The notes beneath the pieces are model-generated. The model did not search any database. It worked only from the letters and a program-made list of their open reading frames with translations, and was not told the DNA's origin. The translations under genes were made by a program, and so were the position numbers. Positions 9,689 to 19,940 of a stretch of 64,000 nt of DNA are shown piece by piece (the stretch's first letter is position 1; the number at the start of each line of letters is the position of its first letter). This DNA comes from Burkholderia sp. WAC0059 (GTDB taxonomy: Bacteria; Pseudomonadota; Gammaproteobacteria; Burkholderiales; Burkholderiaceae): contig NZ_PNEO01000004.1 of the NCBI RefSeq assembly GCF_002870125.1, positions 248,001 to 312,000 of the forward strand, given 5' to 3'.

Positions 9689-9712
9689 CTATCAAATTCA
9701 TGGATTCGATAG
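9689..9712. repeat. Imperfect palindrome upstream of rpoH
   Basis: A 24-base near-palindrome with arms CTATCAAATTCA and TGGATTCGATAG matches at 10 of 12 positions. It lies in the A+T-richer gap 9465-9841 between the DUF4440 gene and rpoH, about 40 bases upstream of the CIRCE element. It has the form of an operator, but I recognise no regulator. Apart from this and the CIRCE site I see no other element in the gap. Confidence 0.4.
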
Positions 9713-9751
9713 CAGAATAGGGAACCTCCAATCCCCTACGCGCTCCAAGTA

Positions 9752-9778
9752 TTAGCACTCAGTTGATCAGAGTGCTAA
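9752..9778. promoter_or_regulatory. CIRCE operator (HrcA binding site) of rpoH
   Basis: TTAGCACTC (9752-9760), nine bases, then GAGTGCTAA (9770-9778): a perfect match to the CIRCE consensus bound by the heat-shock repressor HrcA. It lies 64 bases before the rpoH start codon. A possible -10, TATAGT, sits at 9788-9793, so the operator overlaps the expected -35 region and would block the polymerase. This implies that sigma-32 synthesis is repressed by HrcA. Confidence 0.93.
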
Positions 9779-9841
9779 CATCCACGGTATAGTCGCTGTT
9801 TAGACTAGGCAAGACGCAAGATTTTTGAGGAGTTCGCCAAC

Positions 9842-10777
<936 letters not shown>

Positions 10778-10822
10778 CGGCACCTGCGGCACGGACTTTT
10801 CCGCGCCGCATCATCGTTTCCC

Positions 10823-10862
10823 GAAAGCCCCGCCTTGTCCGCAAGGCGGGGCTTTCTTTTTT
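10823..10862 (+). terminator. Intrinsic terminator of rpoH
   Basis: A 14-base stem (GAAAGCCCCGCCTT with AAGGCGGGGCTTTC) and a GTCCGC loop are followed by a run of T. Confidence 0.92.
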
Positions 10863-11122
10863 CCGTCCGCCACGTTGCGATCGTCCGCCTTCCAATTTTC
10901 CTAAGATAAAGGCGAGCTATCGTCGTAATGCGAAATGCATTTTAATTTGGACCCCGTTTCATTGACTTGAATCCGATCTGATTGCAATACTGAATATAGG
11001 GTGCGCCTGTGCGGCGCGACCCGACCGATCGGCGAATCGTCACGTCCCGGCAAGCCGCAGGCGCCTCCCGCCGTCGCCGGGCGTCAGACCGCATGCGTCG
11101 TTCATGACCTGACTGGACAACG
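10863..11122 (+). promoter_or_regulatory. A+T-richer promoter region of the cyd operon
   Basis: This segment before the cytochrome bd genes is clearly richer in A+T than its surroundings. A TTGACT (10962-10967) could be a -35, but I see no convincing -10 at the right distance. A TTGAC…ATC stretch here is only a poor match to an FNR/ANR box. The regulator of the operon cannot be named from sequence. Confidence 0.35.
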
Positions 11123-11416
11123 ATGTTTCGAGCAAAGCAGTCATCGATCATCATGGCCTCCCCATCCGATCGCCGACGCCGGCCGGGCGGCTCGCTGCGC
11201 GAGCGGCTCGCCCGCTGGTCGCACGGCCCGAGCTTCGCCCACGATCTCGCCGTCGTTCTCGCCTTCAAGCTCGTCCTGCTGATGGCCCTCAAGTACGCGT
11301 TCTTCAACCACCCGCAGGCGAAAGACATGTCGATGCCGCCGGCCTCAGTCGCCGAGGCCATCCTGTCCGTACCGGCGCCGAATACGCCGCCACCAGGGGA
11401 CTCCCATGCCCATTAG
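11123..11416 (+). CDS. cydP: Cytochrome oxidase putative small subunit CydP
   Basis: A 97-residue protein with one transmembrane helix (about residues 40-60, DLAVVLAFKLVLLMALKYAFF) ending in the FFNHPQAKDM motif. This matches CydP, a small protein encoded just before cydA in beta- and gammaproteobacteria and thought to be a subunit or assembly factor of cytochrome bd. Its last 11 bases overlap the cydA start, so the two are translationally coupled. The ATG at 11123 has a GGA 5 bases upstream; the ATG at 11153 is an equally plausible start and gives 87 residues. Confidence 0.82.
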   Translation: MFRAKQSSIIMASPSDRRRRPGGSLRERLARWSHGPSFAHDLAVVLAFKLVLLMALKYAFFNHPQAKDMSMPPASVAEAILSVPAPNTPPPGDSHAH

Positions 11417-12995
11417 CGAAACCGTCGATCTCTCGCGCCTGCAATTCGCCGTTACCGCGCTCTATCACTTCCTGTTCGTGCCGCTCACGCTCGGCATGAC
11501 CTGGATGCTCGTCATCATGGAGTCGGTCTACGTGATGACGGGCAAGCCGATCTACAAGGACATGACGCAGTTCTGGGGCAAGCTCTTCGGCATCAACTTC
11601 GTGATGGGCGTGACGACCGGCCTCACGATGGAGTTCCAGTTCGGCACCAACTGGTCGTACTACTCGCATTACGTCGGCGACATCTTCGGCGTGCCGCTCG
11701 CCGTCGAGGGGCTTGCCGCGTTCTTCCTCGAATCGACCTTCGTCGGCCTGTTCTTCTTCGGCTGGGACCGGATGACGAAAGGCCAGCATCTGGTCGCGAC
11801 GTTCTTCGTCGCGCTCGGCTCGAACCTCTCCGCGCTGTGGATTCTCGTCGCCAACGGCTGGATGCAGAACCCGGTCGGCGCCGCGTTCAACTACGAGACG
11901 ATGCGCATGGAGCTCGCCAGCCTCTACGCCGTCATCTTCAACCCGGTCGCCCAGGTGAAGTTCGTGCACACGGTCTCGGCCGGCTACGTGACCGCGTCGA
12001 TGTTCGTGCTCGGCATCTCGTCGTGGTATCTGATCCGCCGCCGCGACGTCGATTTCGCGCTGCGCTCGTTCGCCGTCGCCGCCGGCTTCGGCCTCGCCTC
12101 GACGCTGTGCGTGCTCGTGCTCGGCGACGAGTCGGGCTATCGCACCGGCGAAGTCCAGCAGGCGAAGCTCGCCGCCATCGAATCGGAGTGGGATACCGCG
12201 CCGCCGCCCGCGCCGTTCACGCTCTTCGGCATTCCCGATCAGCAGGCCGAACGGACCGACTACGCGATCCAGATTCCCTACGTGCTCGGTCTCATCGCAA
12301 CGCGCTCGACCGACGAGCCCGTGGTCGGCCTGCGCGACCTCATCAACCAGGCGCAGACGCGTATCCGCAGCGGCATGCTCGCCTACGCGGCGCTCCAGAA
12401 GCTGAAGGAAGGCACGGCCGACGCCGCGACGCGCAGCACGTTCGACGCGCACAAGGCCGACCTCGGCTACGGCCTGCTGCTCAGGGAGTTCGCGCCGAAC
12501 GTCGTCGACGCCACGCCCGCGCAGATCGACGCCGCCGCGAAGCATTCGATTCCGCCCGTCGCGCCGGTGTTCTGGTCGTTCCGGGCGATGGTGGGCCTCG
12601 GCATCCTGCTCCTGCTCACGTTCGTTCTCGCGTTCTGGTTCTGTGCCCAGCGCTCGCTGCTGCAACTCAATCGCCGATGGTTCCTGCGCTGGGCCGTCTG
12701 GGCCATCCCGCTGCCGTGGATCGCCGCCGAGTTCGGCTGGGTCGTGGCGGAGCTGGGCCGCCAGCCGTGGACCATCGCCGAGGTGCTGCCGACCGCGCTG
12801 TCGGCTTCGAGCCTCGCGCCCGGCGACGTGATGCTGAGCATCGGCGGCTTCGTCGTGTTCTATACGGCGCTCTTCATCGTCGAGATCACGCTGATGTTCA
12901 AGTACGCGCGACTCGGGCCGTCCGCGCTCCACACGGGCCGCTACTTCCACGAGCAGGACACGGCGCCGCTCGTCGGCAGCGGACACACCGCCTGA
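11406..12995 (+). CDS. cydA: Cytochrome bd ubiquinol oxidase subunit I
   Basis: A 529-residue polytopic inner-membrane subunit that carries hemes b558, b595 and d and oxidises quinol while reducing oxygen to water. Features seen: the N-terminal [21 protein letters not shown] with the distal heme-d/b595 histidine, the [15 protein letters not shown] helix, a long periplasmic Q-loop between about residues 250 and 395, and the strictly conserved GRQPW motif near 457. The length and long Q-loop place it in the L-type, E. coli CydA-like group. The operon order cydP-cydA-cydB-cydX gives a complete bd-I-like oxidase, a high-affinity terminal oxidase. Confidence 0.97.
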   Translation: MPISETVDLSRLQFAVTALYHFLFVPLTLGMTWMLVIMESVYVMTGKPIYKDMTQFWGKLFGINFVMGVTTGLTMEFQFGTNWSYYSHYVGDIFGVPLAVEGLAAFFLESTFVGLFFFGWDRMTKGQHLVATFFVALGSNLSALWILVANGWMQNPVGAAFNYETMRMELASLYAVIFNPVAQVKFVHTVSAGYVTASMFVLGISSWYLIRRRDVDFALRSFAVAAGFGLASTLCVLVLGDESGYRTGEVQQAKLAAIESEWDTAPPPAPFTLFGIPDQQAERTDYAIQIPYVLGLIATRSTDEPVVGLRDLINQAQTRIRSGMLAYAALQKLKEGTADAATRSTFDAHKADLGYGLLLREFAPNVVDATPAQIDAAAKHSIPPVAPVFWSFRAMVGLGILLLLTFVLAFWFCAQRSLLQLNRRWFLRWAVWAIPLPWIAAEFGWVVAELGRQPWTIAEVLPTALSASSLAPGDVMLSIGGFVVFYTALFIVEITLMFKYARLGPSALHTGRYFHEQDTAPLVGSGHTA

Positions 12996-13035
12996 GTGCC
13001 GGGCACGTCGTCGACCGCATCGAGGAACCGACATC

Positions 13036-14172
13036 ATGGACTACGAAACGCTGAGAGTGATCTGGTGGGTGCTGATCGGCGTGCTGCTGATCGGCTTTGC
13101 GCTGACCGACGGCTTCGACATGGGCGCCACGATCCTGCTGCCCTTCATCGGCAAGACCGATGCCGAGCGGCGCATCGTCATCAACACCGTGGGCGCGACC
13201 TGGGAAGGCAACCAGGTCTGGCTGATCACGGCGGGCGGCGCCATGTTCGCCGCCTGGCCGCTCGTGTACGCCGCGTCGTTCTCGGGCTTCTACTTCGCGA
13301 TGCTGCTCGTGCTGTTCGCGCTCTTCTTCAGGCCGGTCGGCTTCGATTACCGCAACAAGCGCGAGGACCCGCGCTGGCGGCGCGCGTGGGACTGGGGGCT
13401 CTTCATCGGCGGCTTCGTGCCCGCCCTCGTGTTCGGCGTCGCGTTCGGCAACCTGCTCGAAGGCGTGCCGTTCATCTACGACAGCGACCTGCGCGTCACC
13501 TATCACGGCAGCTTCTTCGCGCTGCTCAATCCGTTCGCATTGCTATGCGGGCTCGTGAGCCTCTCGATGCTGGCCGCGCACGGCGCCGCGTTCATCCGGC
13601 TCAAGAGCGACGACGTGATCGCGCGCCGCGCGGCGCTGGCGCTGCGCATCAGCTCGCTCGTCGCCATCGTGCTGTTCGTTCTCGCGGGCGTGCTCGTGGC
13701 CACGCTGATCGACGGCTACCAGATCACCCGCGCGGCGTCGCCCGACGCGATGTCGAACCCGCTGCTCAAGGATACCGGCACGGGCCCAGGCCTCTGGCTC
13801 GCCAATTACGGCACCTATCCGTGGATGATCGTCGCGCCGGCGATCGGCGTCGCGGGCGGCGTGATCGCCTTCCTGCTGGCGGGCTCGCGCTTCGAGAAGA
13901 GCGCGTTCTTCGGCACCGGCCTCATGATCGTCGGCGTCATCCTCACGGCCGGATTCTCGATGTTTCCGTTCATCATGCCGTCCTCGCTCGACCCGCGCAG
14001 CAGCCTGACCGTCTGGGACGCCACGTCGAGCCGCATGACGCTCGAGATCATGCTCGTCGCCGTCATCATCTTCCTGCCGCTCATCCTCATCTACACGAGC
14101 TGGGTGTACCGCATCATGCGCGGCAAGGTCACGGCGGCCGTCGTGGAAGAAAACCGGCACTCGCTGTACTGA
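13036..14172 (+). CDS. cydB: Cytochrome bd ubiquinol oxidase subunit II
   Basis: A 378-residue membrane protein with about eight or nine hydrophobic helices, the structural partner of CydA. The N-terminus [20 protein letters not shown] continues with [18 protein letters not shown], and the motif [19 protein letters not shown] follows near residue 55. It starts 40 bases after cydA and is followed 24 bases later by cydX. No unusual features or truncation. Confidence 0.97.
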   Translation: MDYETLRVIWWVLIGVLLIGFALTDGFDMGATILLPFIGKTDAERRIVINTVGATWEGNQVWLITAGGAMFAAWPLVYAASFSGFYFAMLLVLFALFFRPVGFDYRNKREDPRWRRAWDWGLFIGGFVPALVFGVAFGNLLEGVPFIYDSDLRVTYHGSFFALLNPFALLCGLVSLSMLAAHGAAFIRLKSDDVIARRAALALRISSLVAIVLFVLAGVLVATLIDGYQITRAASPDAMSNPLLKDTGTGPGLWLANYGTYPWMIVAPAIGVAGGVIAFLLAGSRFEKSAFFGTGLMIVGVILTAGFSMFPFIMPSSLDPRSSLTVWDATSSRMTLEIMLVAVIIFLPLILIYTSWVYRIMRGKVTAAVVEENRHSLY

Positions 14173-14196
14173 ACCACGGTCCGACAGGAGCGAATC

Positions 14197-14316
14197 ATGT
14201 GGTATTTCAGTTGGATTCTCGGCGTCGGCGTCGCGCTCGGCTTCGGCATCATCAACGTCATGTGGCTCGAGGCGAACAACAAGGTCTCCGCGACGGACGA
14301 GAGCGGCGACAAATAG
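14197..14316 (+). CDS. cydX: Cytochrome bd small subunit CydX
   Basis: A 39-residue single-helix protein that begins MWYFSWILGVGVALGFGIIN and has a short acidic tail. The WYFSWILG start is the hallmark of CydX/YbgT, a small subunit needed for stability and full activity of cytochrome bd oxidase. CAGGAG lies 8 bases before the ATG. It is the last gene of the cyd operon. It is below the size that gene finders commonly report. Confidence 0.95.
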   Translation: MWYFSWILGVGVALGFGIINVMWLEANNKVSATDESGDK

Positions 14317-14369
14317 GCAACGAATAAGCGGCGAATGGCGTCGACCGGCGGAACGGCCGCCGCCGGGTA

Positions 14370-16937
14370 TCACGCGTCGTCGGGCGGCCAGCTTTCGCGG
14401 CTCGCCGCCCGGACCGCCTCCGCCGATTCGAGCGCAAGCGCTTCCTGGGCGCGCCGGCGACACAGCGCGTAGTCGAGGCCGCGCACGCGGGCCTTGACCG
14501 TCGGCACCGCAACCGGATCGACCGACAGCTCCGTCACGCCGAGACCGACGAGCAGCGGCACCGCCTGCGGATCGCCGGCCAGCGCGCCGCAAACGCCGAC
14601 CCAGGTGCCGTGCTGCCGCGCGCCCTGCACGGTGGCCGCCACGAGGCGCAGCACGGCCGGATGCAGGCCGTCGGCCCGATCCGCGAGAGCGGGCTGGCAG
14701 CGGTCCATCGCGAGCGCGTACTGGGTCAGGTCGTTGGTGCCGATCGAGAGAAAGTCCGCGTATCGCGCCAGTTGGTCTGCCAGCAGCGCCGCCGACGGCA
14801 CTTCGATCATCGCGCCGACCTCAATCGGACCGGTGCGACCCTGCTCCCGCGCGAGCGCGTCGATACGCTCGCGCAACCGCGCGAACTCGCCGGCATCGGT
14901 CACCATCGGCAGCAGAATGCGCACGGCACCCGCGGGCCGCACGGCCAACAGGCCGCGCAACTGGTCGTCGAGCAGTTCGGGCCGCGCCTGCGCGAGGCGA
15001 ATGCCGCGCAGGCCGAGCGCCGGGTTCGGCTCGGGCGGCAGCGTCAGGTAATCGACGGCCTTGTCCGCGCCGACGTCGAGCGTCCGGATGATCGCCGTAC
15101 GGCCGTCGAGCGCATCGACGATAGCCTGGTAGTCCAGACGATGCGCCTCGACGTCGGGCGCTTCCGGCCGGCGGGCGAGCAGCAGCTCGGTGCGCAGCAG
15201 GCCGACCGCGTCGGCGCCGCCGTCGACGGCCACGCGCGCGTCGTCCAGCGTCGCGATGTTGGCGGCCACCTCGATCGCGCGGCCGTCGCGAGTCGTCGCG
15301 CGCTGCCGCGACTTGAGCCGGTTCGCCTCCTGCCTTGCAATCAGACGCCGGCGCGCCGCCCTCGCCCGCGCCACGTCGTGCGTGCCCGGCGCGTGGACGA
15401 GCCGCCCCGCGTCGGCGTCGACGACGACCTGGGTGCCGTCGGCCAGCGCGTGCAGCGTATCGCCGACGGCGACGAGCACCGGAATGCCCGTCTGCCGCGC
15501 GATGATGGCCGCATGCGAAGTCGCGCCGCCGCGCGCCATCACGAGTGCCGTCACGCGTCGACGGTCGAGCGACGCGAGGTCCAACGGCGTGAATTCGTCG
15601 GCCGCGAGCACGGCTTCGTCGGGCAGCGCATGCCCCGGCTTGCCGGCATGCCCGAGCGTGCGCAGCACGCGCTTTTCGACGTCGCGCAGGTCGGCGACGC
15701 GGCCGGCCAGCAGCGGATCGGCGAGATTGCCGAGCACCGAAATCTGGGCGTGGATCGCCTCGTGCCATGCGAATCCGGCGCGCTTGCCGACGCGAACAAG
15801 GTCGTGCGCCACCTCGAGCAGCGCCGGATCGTCGAGCAGCATGCGGTGCACCGAGAAAATGTCGGCCTCGCCCGCCGCGCCGCGCTGCGACGCTTCCTGC
15901 ACGGCGCGGGCCAGCTCGGCGTCCACGTCGGCCAGCGCCTGGTCGAGTTGCCGGCGCTCCGCTTCGGGCGCTGCGCTGGCGATCTCGGGCGGGGCGTGGG
16001 CCGCGTCGTCCCAATGCACGAGCGTGCCGACCGCGATGCCGGGCGCGGCGCCCACGCCCGCGAGCGACCCGGTCCCGTGCGGGGCGCCGCCGCGCGCCGC
16101 GGCCTGCTGCACGGGCAAACGCCGCCCATGCCCGGGCCGTTCCCCCGGGCTCTGACCGTCGACCTCCCGCCCGAGCGCCTCGGCGACCGCATCGATCGCC
16201 TCGCGCGCCTGCGGCCCCATGCCCACGAGTTCCACGCTCGCGCCCTCGGCCACGCCGAGGCCGAGCAGCCCGACCACGCTGTCGATCACCACCTTGCGCC
16301 CCCGATGGCGCACCTCCACGCGCGCGTCGAAACGGCGGGCCGACTCGCGCGCCCGCGCCGCCGGGCGTGCATGCAGACCGCCCGTGCGAGTCAGCGTCAC
16401 TGTCGCGCGCGCTTCGTCCACGACCCGGCTCGCGCCACGCGCCGCTTCGACGGCGGCCGCATTGCGCGCGCGCAGTTCGAGGAGCGGGCTCGTCCCCGCG
16501 CACACCGCGCCTGCCTGTACGCGCGACACCACTTCGAAAGCGTCCGAATTGGCGATCGCCACGACCGACACGAGGCTCGGCACCGTGCTCGCCACGAAAT
16601 CCCGCTCGAACTCGATCAGCAGATCGCCGCGCCGGACCCGCTCGCCCGGCGCGACGCGCGCCGCAAAGCCCCGGCCGTCCAGCCCGGCCGTATCGATGCC
16701 GATGTGCAGCAGCACCTCGGCACCCTCCGGGGTCTGCAGCGTCACCGCATGGCCGGTCGGCGCGAGATGCATCACCGTCCCGTCGCACGGCGCGACGAGC
16801 CGCCCCGCAACGGGGTCGATGCCGACGCCGTCGCCGAACATGCCCTGCGCGAACACGGGATCGGGAACTTCCGCGAGCGGCACGAGCAGCCCGCTCAGCG
16901 GCGCGACGAGTAGAACGTGGTCCTTCACGGCTTTCAT
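14370..16937 (-). CDS. nagF: Fused PTS EIIA(Glc)–HPr–Enzyme I phosphotransferase
   Basis: An 855-residue cytoplasmic fusion of three phosphocarrier modules. Residues 1-150 form an EIIA of the glucose type, with H78 in VLLHIGIDT as phosphorylation site and H63 as its partner. Residues about 178-262 are HPr with H189 in GGLHARPAA. Residues about 295-855 are Enzyme I, with H475 in GGATSHAAIIAR and the C-terminal PEP-binding domain. PEP phosphate would pass EI to HPr to EIIA and then to an EIIBC permease. The neighbour nagA suggests N-acetylglucosamine uptake (NagF type). No permease gene (nagE) or deaminase lies in the window. GAGGAG precedes the ATG. Confidence 0.92.
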   Translation of the reverse strand: MKAVKDHVLLVAPLSGLLVPLAEVPDPVFAQGMFGDGVGIDPVAGRLVAPCDGTVMHLAPTGHAVTLQTPEGAEVLLHIGIDTAGLDGRGFAARVAPGERVRRGDLLIEFERDFVASTVPSLVSVVAIANSDAFEVVSRVQAGAVCAGTSPLLELRARNAAAVEAARGASRVVDEARATVTLTRTGGLHARPAARARESARRFDARVEVRHRGRKVVIDSVVGLLGLGVAEGASVELVGMGPQAREAIDAVAEALGREVDGQSPGERPGHGRRLPVQQAAARGGAPHGTGSLAGVGAAPGIAVGTLVHWDDAAHAPPEIASAAPEAERRQLDQALADVDAELARAVQEASQRGAAGEADIFSVHRMLLDDPALLEVAHDLVRVGKRAGFAWHEAIHAQISVLGNLADPLLAGRVADLRDVEKRVLRTLGHAGKPGHALPDEAVLAADEFTPLDLASLDRRRVTALVMARGGATSHAAIIARQTGIPVLVAVGDTLHALADGTQVVVDADAGRLVHAPGTHDVARARAARRRLIARQEANRLKSRQRATTRDGRAIEVAANIATLDDARVAVDGGADAVGLLRTELLLARRPEAPDVEAHRLDYQAIVDALDGRTAIIRTLDVGADKAVDYLTLPPEPNPALGLRGIRLAQARPELLDDQLRGLLAVRPAGAVRILLPMVTDAGEFARLRERIDALAREQGRTGPIEVGAMIEVPSAALLADQLARYADFLSIGTNDLTQYALAMDRCQPALADRADGLHPAVLRLVAATVQGARQHGTWVGVCGALAGDPQAVPLLVGLGVTELSVDPVAVPTVKARVRGLDYALCRRRAQEALALESAEAVRAASRESWPPDDA

Positions 16938-17076
16938 CGGCTGCGACTCCTCTACGCGTTTCGTGCCCCTGCGCTCGATGCGCTTCGGTGATGCCGCGCG
17001 AACGACGCCGATCGCCCGGTGTCCGCCGGCTACGGGCTACGCTGCCGCGGCACCGGCGGGACGGGCTGCGCGTCAG

Positions 17077-18177
17077 TCATTCGCTGGCGATCGGCTCGCC
17101 TTCGACATAGGTCGCCGTCAGCGCAAGATCGCGATCGAACACGACGAGATCGGCCCAGGCCCCGCGCGCGATCCGTCCGCGATCCCCGATGCCGAGGTAA
17201 TCGGCGGCGTGGTGCGACAGACGCTTCGACACGTCGGCGAGCGGCAGGCCGAGCGAGACGAGATTGCGCAGCGCGTCGTCCATCGTCAGCGTGCTGCCGG
17301 CGAGCGTCCCGTCGGCCAGCCGCACGCCGCCGAGACACTTGGTGACGTGCTGGCTGCCAAGCCGGTATTCGCCGTCCGGCATGCCCGTGGCCGACGTGCT
17401 GTCGGTCACGACGTAGAGACGCGGAATCGCGCGCAACGCAGCCCGAATCGCGCCCGGATGAACATGCAGCAGGTCGGGAATGATCTCGGCGTATTCGGCA
17501 TGAGCAAGCGCCGCGCCGACGAGCCCCGGGTCGCGGTGATGGAACGTCGGCATCGCGTTGAACAGGTGCGTGAACCCGCGCGCGCCGTGCTTGAGCGCCG
17601 CGAGCGCGTCGTCGTAGGTCGCGAGCGAATGGCCGAGCTGCACGCGCACGCCGCGTGCCGCCAGTTCGCCGATGATCTCGAGATGGCCGGCCATTTCCGG
17701 CGCGATCGTGACCACGCGGACCGGCGCGATCGCGAGATAGGCCAGCACCTCGTCGAGCACGGCGGGCACAGCCGCGTCGGGCTGCGCGCCGAGCTTGCCG
17801 GGATTGAGGTAGGGCCCTTCGAGGTGAACGCCGAGCACGCGCGCGCCACCGGGCGTACGCCTGCGCGCGACCTCGCCGAGTTGCCCGACGACGCTCATCA
17901 GTTCGTCGCGCGGCGCGGTCATCGTCGTGGCGAGCAGGCTCGTCGTGCCGTGGCGCGCGTGCGTGCGGGCGATGGTCTCGATGGCCCTGCCCGCCTCCAT
18001 CACGTCGGCGCCGCCGCCGCCGTGCACGTGCAGGTCGACGAAGCCGGGCAGGATGTACGGCTCGTCGTTGCCGGCCGGATCGACGCGCGCGCCCTCGAGC
18101 GCCGCGATGCGACCGCCTTCGAACGACAGCGAGCCGCGAATCCAGCCCTCGTCAGTCAGTATGTTTCCGCTCAGCAT
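17077..18177 (-). CDS. nagA: N-acetylglucosamine-6-phosphate deacetylase
   Basis: A 366-residue amidohydrolase that removes the acetyl group from GlcNAc-6-phosphate, feeding amino-sugar catabolism and cell-wall recycling. Visible are the metal-site PGFVDLHVHG near residue 45, HLEGPYLNP with the metal-binding Glu, the substrate/metal region HLFNAMPTFHHR, and VVTDSTSATGMPDG with the catalytic Asp. I use the ATG at 18177 (MLSGNILT), where family similarity begins; an ATG 21 bases upstream is possible. It precedes nagF on the minus strand with a 139-base gap, so the two may be cotranscribed. Confidence 0.93.
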   Translation of the reverse strand: MLSGNILTDEGWIRGSLSFEGGRIAALEGARVDPAGNDEPYILPGFVDLHVHGGGGADVMEAGRAIETIARTHARHGTTSLLATTMTAPRDELMSVVGQLGEVARRRTPGGARVLGVHLEGPYLNPGKLGAQPDAAVPAVLDEVLAYLAIAPVRVVTIAPEMAGHLEIIGELAARGVRVQLGHSLATYDDALAALKHGARGFTHLFNAMPTFHHRDPGLVGAALAHAEYAEIIPDLLHVHPGAIRAALRAIPRLYVVTDSTSATGMPDGEYRLGSQHVTKCLGGVRLADGTLAGSTLTMDDALRNLVSLGLPLADVSKRLSHHAADYLGIGDRGRIARGAWADLVVFDRDLALTATYVEGEPIASE

Positions 18178-18328
18178 GAATTTTTCCCGATGTTGCATCG
18201 TTTTCCGACGGATTCGCTCCGGCGTATCGGCTCATCATATAACCATCACGAGGCCGATTATCGGGCCATGCCGGGACCGCGGCGGCATCGCTCCGCTTTC
18301 GCCCGATATATGACGGGGTCAATAAAAA

Positions 18329-18350
18329 ACGCCGCGACAAGCGCGGCGTT
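18329..18350. terminator. Terminator between the SCO gene and nagA
   Basis: AACGCCGCG and CGCGGCGTT form a nine-base stem around ACAAG. The A run to the left becomes a T run on the minus strand, so it ends the ctaA-ctaB-sco transcript. Confidence 0.85.
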
Positions 18351-18380
18351 TTCAGGTGTCGACCGACCGACATCAGGCCA

Positions 18381-19022
18381 TCAATCGAGCAGCAGCTTCA
18401 GGTCGTGCACCCACGGCGTCGCGCCCTGGCCGTCGCGCACGAACAGCCGCAGCTTGCCGGTCGTATCGAACACGTAGCTCGCGGCCGTATGGTCCATCGT
18501 GTAGTCGCCCGGCGTGTCGCCCGGCACTTTCTTGTAGTAGATGTGGAAGTCCTTCGTGACCTGGGCCAACTGCGCGTCGTTGGCCGGCCGCAGGCCGCCG
18601 AACGTCGGATTGAAGGCCGCCGCGTACTGCGAGAGCACGGCCGGCGTGTCGCGCGCGGGATCGACGGTGACGAACAGCACCTGCACGCGCTTCGCGTCGG
18701 CGGGACCGAGCTGCTGCAGCGCCTCCGAGAGCTCGGCCATCGTCGTCGGACAAACGTCGGGACAATGCGTGTAGCCGAACACGAGCACGACGGCCTTGCC
18801 CTTGTAGTCGGCCAGCGAACGCATCTGGCCGTTCGCGTCGGGCAGCGAGAAGTCGCGACCGAACTGCGTGTTGCCCGTGATGTCCAGGTTCTGGAACGGC
18901 GGCTCCTGCTGGCCGCAGCCCGCGAGCAGCGCCGTGCCGCCGAGCGAACACGCAGCCGCGAGCGCGATCAGGACGGTACGCGAGGCCCGCCGGATGCGCG
19001 ATGAAAAGGAAAGACCGGTCAT
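18381..19022 (-). CDS. SCO1/SenC family copper chaperone lipoprotein
   Basis: A 213-residue thioredoxin-fold protein anchored as a lipoprotein, with signal peptide residues 1-35 and the lipobox LLAGC at C36. The copper-binding CPDVC motif places cysteines at 87 and 91, and the third ligand histidine is H178 (MDHTAAS). SCO proteins deliver copper or reduce the CuA site of cytochrome oxidase subunit II. It sits directly downstream of ctaB in the usual cox-cluster order, so its natural client would be the CoxB encoded nearby, although that gene looks degenerate here. It could also serve another copper enzyme. Confidence 0.92.
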   Translation of the reverse strand: MTGLSFSSRIRRASRTVLIALAAACSLGGTALLAGCGQQEPPFQNLDITGNTQFGRDFSLPDANGQMRSLADYKGKAVVLVFGYTHCPDVCPTTMAELSEALQQLGPADAKRVQVLFVTVDPARDTPAVLSQYAAAFNPTFGGLRPANDAQLAQVTKDFHIYYKKVPGDTPGDYTMDHTAASYVFDTTGKLRLFVRDGQGATPWVHDLKLLLD

Positions 19023-19025
19023 GGA

Positions 19026-19931
19026 TCAGACACCGATCAGCGCGTGCACGTAGTGGTCCACGAGCAGCGCGATGAAGATCAGCGACAGATAGACGATCGA
19101 ATAACGGAAAGTCTTGCGCGCGAGCGCGTCCGAATACTCGCGATAGATCCGCCAGGCGTAGCCGAGGAACACCGCGCCGAGCAGCACGGCGACGACGAGG
19201 TACACGACGCCGCTCATGCCCGAGATGAACGGCATCAGCGTGACGACGAACAGGATGACCGTGTACAGGAAGATGTGCAGCCGCGTGTACTGCTCGCCGT
19301 GCGTGATCGGCAGCATCGGCAGACCCGCGTCCTCGTAGTCCTGGCGGCGATAGAGCGCGAGCGCCCAGAAATGGGGCGGCGTCCAGACGAAGATGATGAG
19401 CACGAGAATCCACGCGTCACCGGGCACGGCGCCCGTGACGGCGGCCCAGCCGAGCGCGGGCGGCATCGCGCCCGAGGCGCCGCCGATCACGATGTTCTGC
19501 GGCGTCGCCGGCTTCAGCAACAGCGTGTAGATGACCGCGTAGCCGACGAAAGTCGCGAACGTGAGCCACATCGTCAGCGCGTTCGTGAACGTGTAGAGCG
19601 TCCACATGCCGGCGGCGCCCAGCACGGCCGAAAACAGCAGGATCTGCACGGTCGTGATCTCGCCGCGCGCCGACGGGCGCCACGCGGTACGGCGCATCAT
19701 CGCGTCGACCTTCTGCTCGACGAGGCAGTTGATCGCGAAAGCGGCGCCCGCCGTCAGCCAGATGCCGACGGTGCCGCCGACCAGCACCGTCCACGGCACC
19801 ATGCCCGGCGTCGCGAGGAACATGCCGATGACCGCGCAGAACACCGCCAGTTGGGTGACGCGCGGCTTGGTAAGCGCAATGTACTGGGAAATCCGGCTGC
19901 CCGGCGTGCGGGAGAGGGTTGAGGTTTCCAT
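19026..19931 (-). CDS. ctaB: Protoheme IX farnesyltransferase (heme O synthase)
   Basis: A 301-residue UbiA-superfamily membrane prenyltransferase with nine predicted hydrophobic segments. It attaches a farnesyl group to heme B, the first step towards heme A. The N-terminus [16 protein letters not shown] and the DxxxD-type site [19 protein letters not shown] near residue 85 identify it. It lies 3 bases upstream of the SCO gene and 9 bases downstream of ctaA, clearly one operon. The gene appears intact even though the catalytic oxidase subunits are missing from the locus. Confidence 0.95.
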   Translation of the reverse strand: METSTLSRTPGSRISQYIALTKPRVTQLAVFCAVIGMFLATPGMVPWTVLVGGTVGIWLTAGAAFAINCLVEQKVDAMMRRTAWRPSARGEITTVQILLFSAVLGAAGMWTLYTFTNALTMWLTFATFVGYAVIYTLLLKPATPQNIVIGGASGAMPPALGWAAVTGAVPGDAWILVLIIFVWTPPHFWALALYRRQDYEDAGLPMLPITHGEQYTRLHIFLYTVILFVVTLMPFISGMSGVVYLVVAVLLGAVFLGYAWRIYREYSDALARKTFRYSIVYLSLIFIALLVDHYVHALIGV

Positions 19932-19940
19932 AGGAGCAGA

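Noticed and set aside
10962..10977. FNR/ANR box upstream of the cyd operon
   Set aside because: TTGAC-TTGA-ATCCG departs from TTGAT-N4-ATCAA at several positions, so oxygen control by FNR is not supported.
14610..16913. A 767-codon frame opposite the EIIA-HPr-EI gene
   Set aside because: Composition is typical of an antisense shadow, and the minus-strand gene carries three sets of catalytic histidine motifs.
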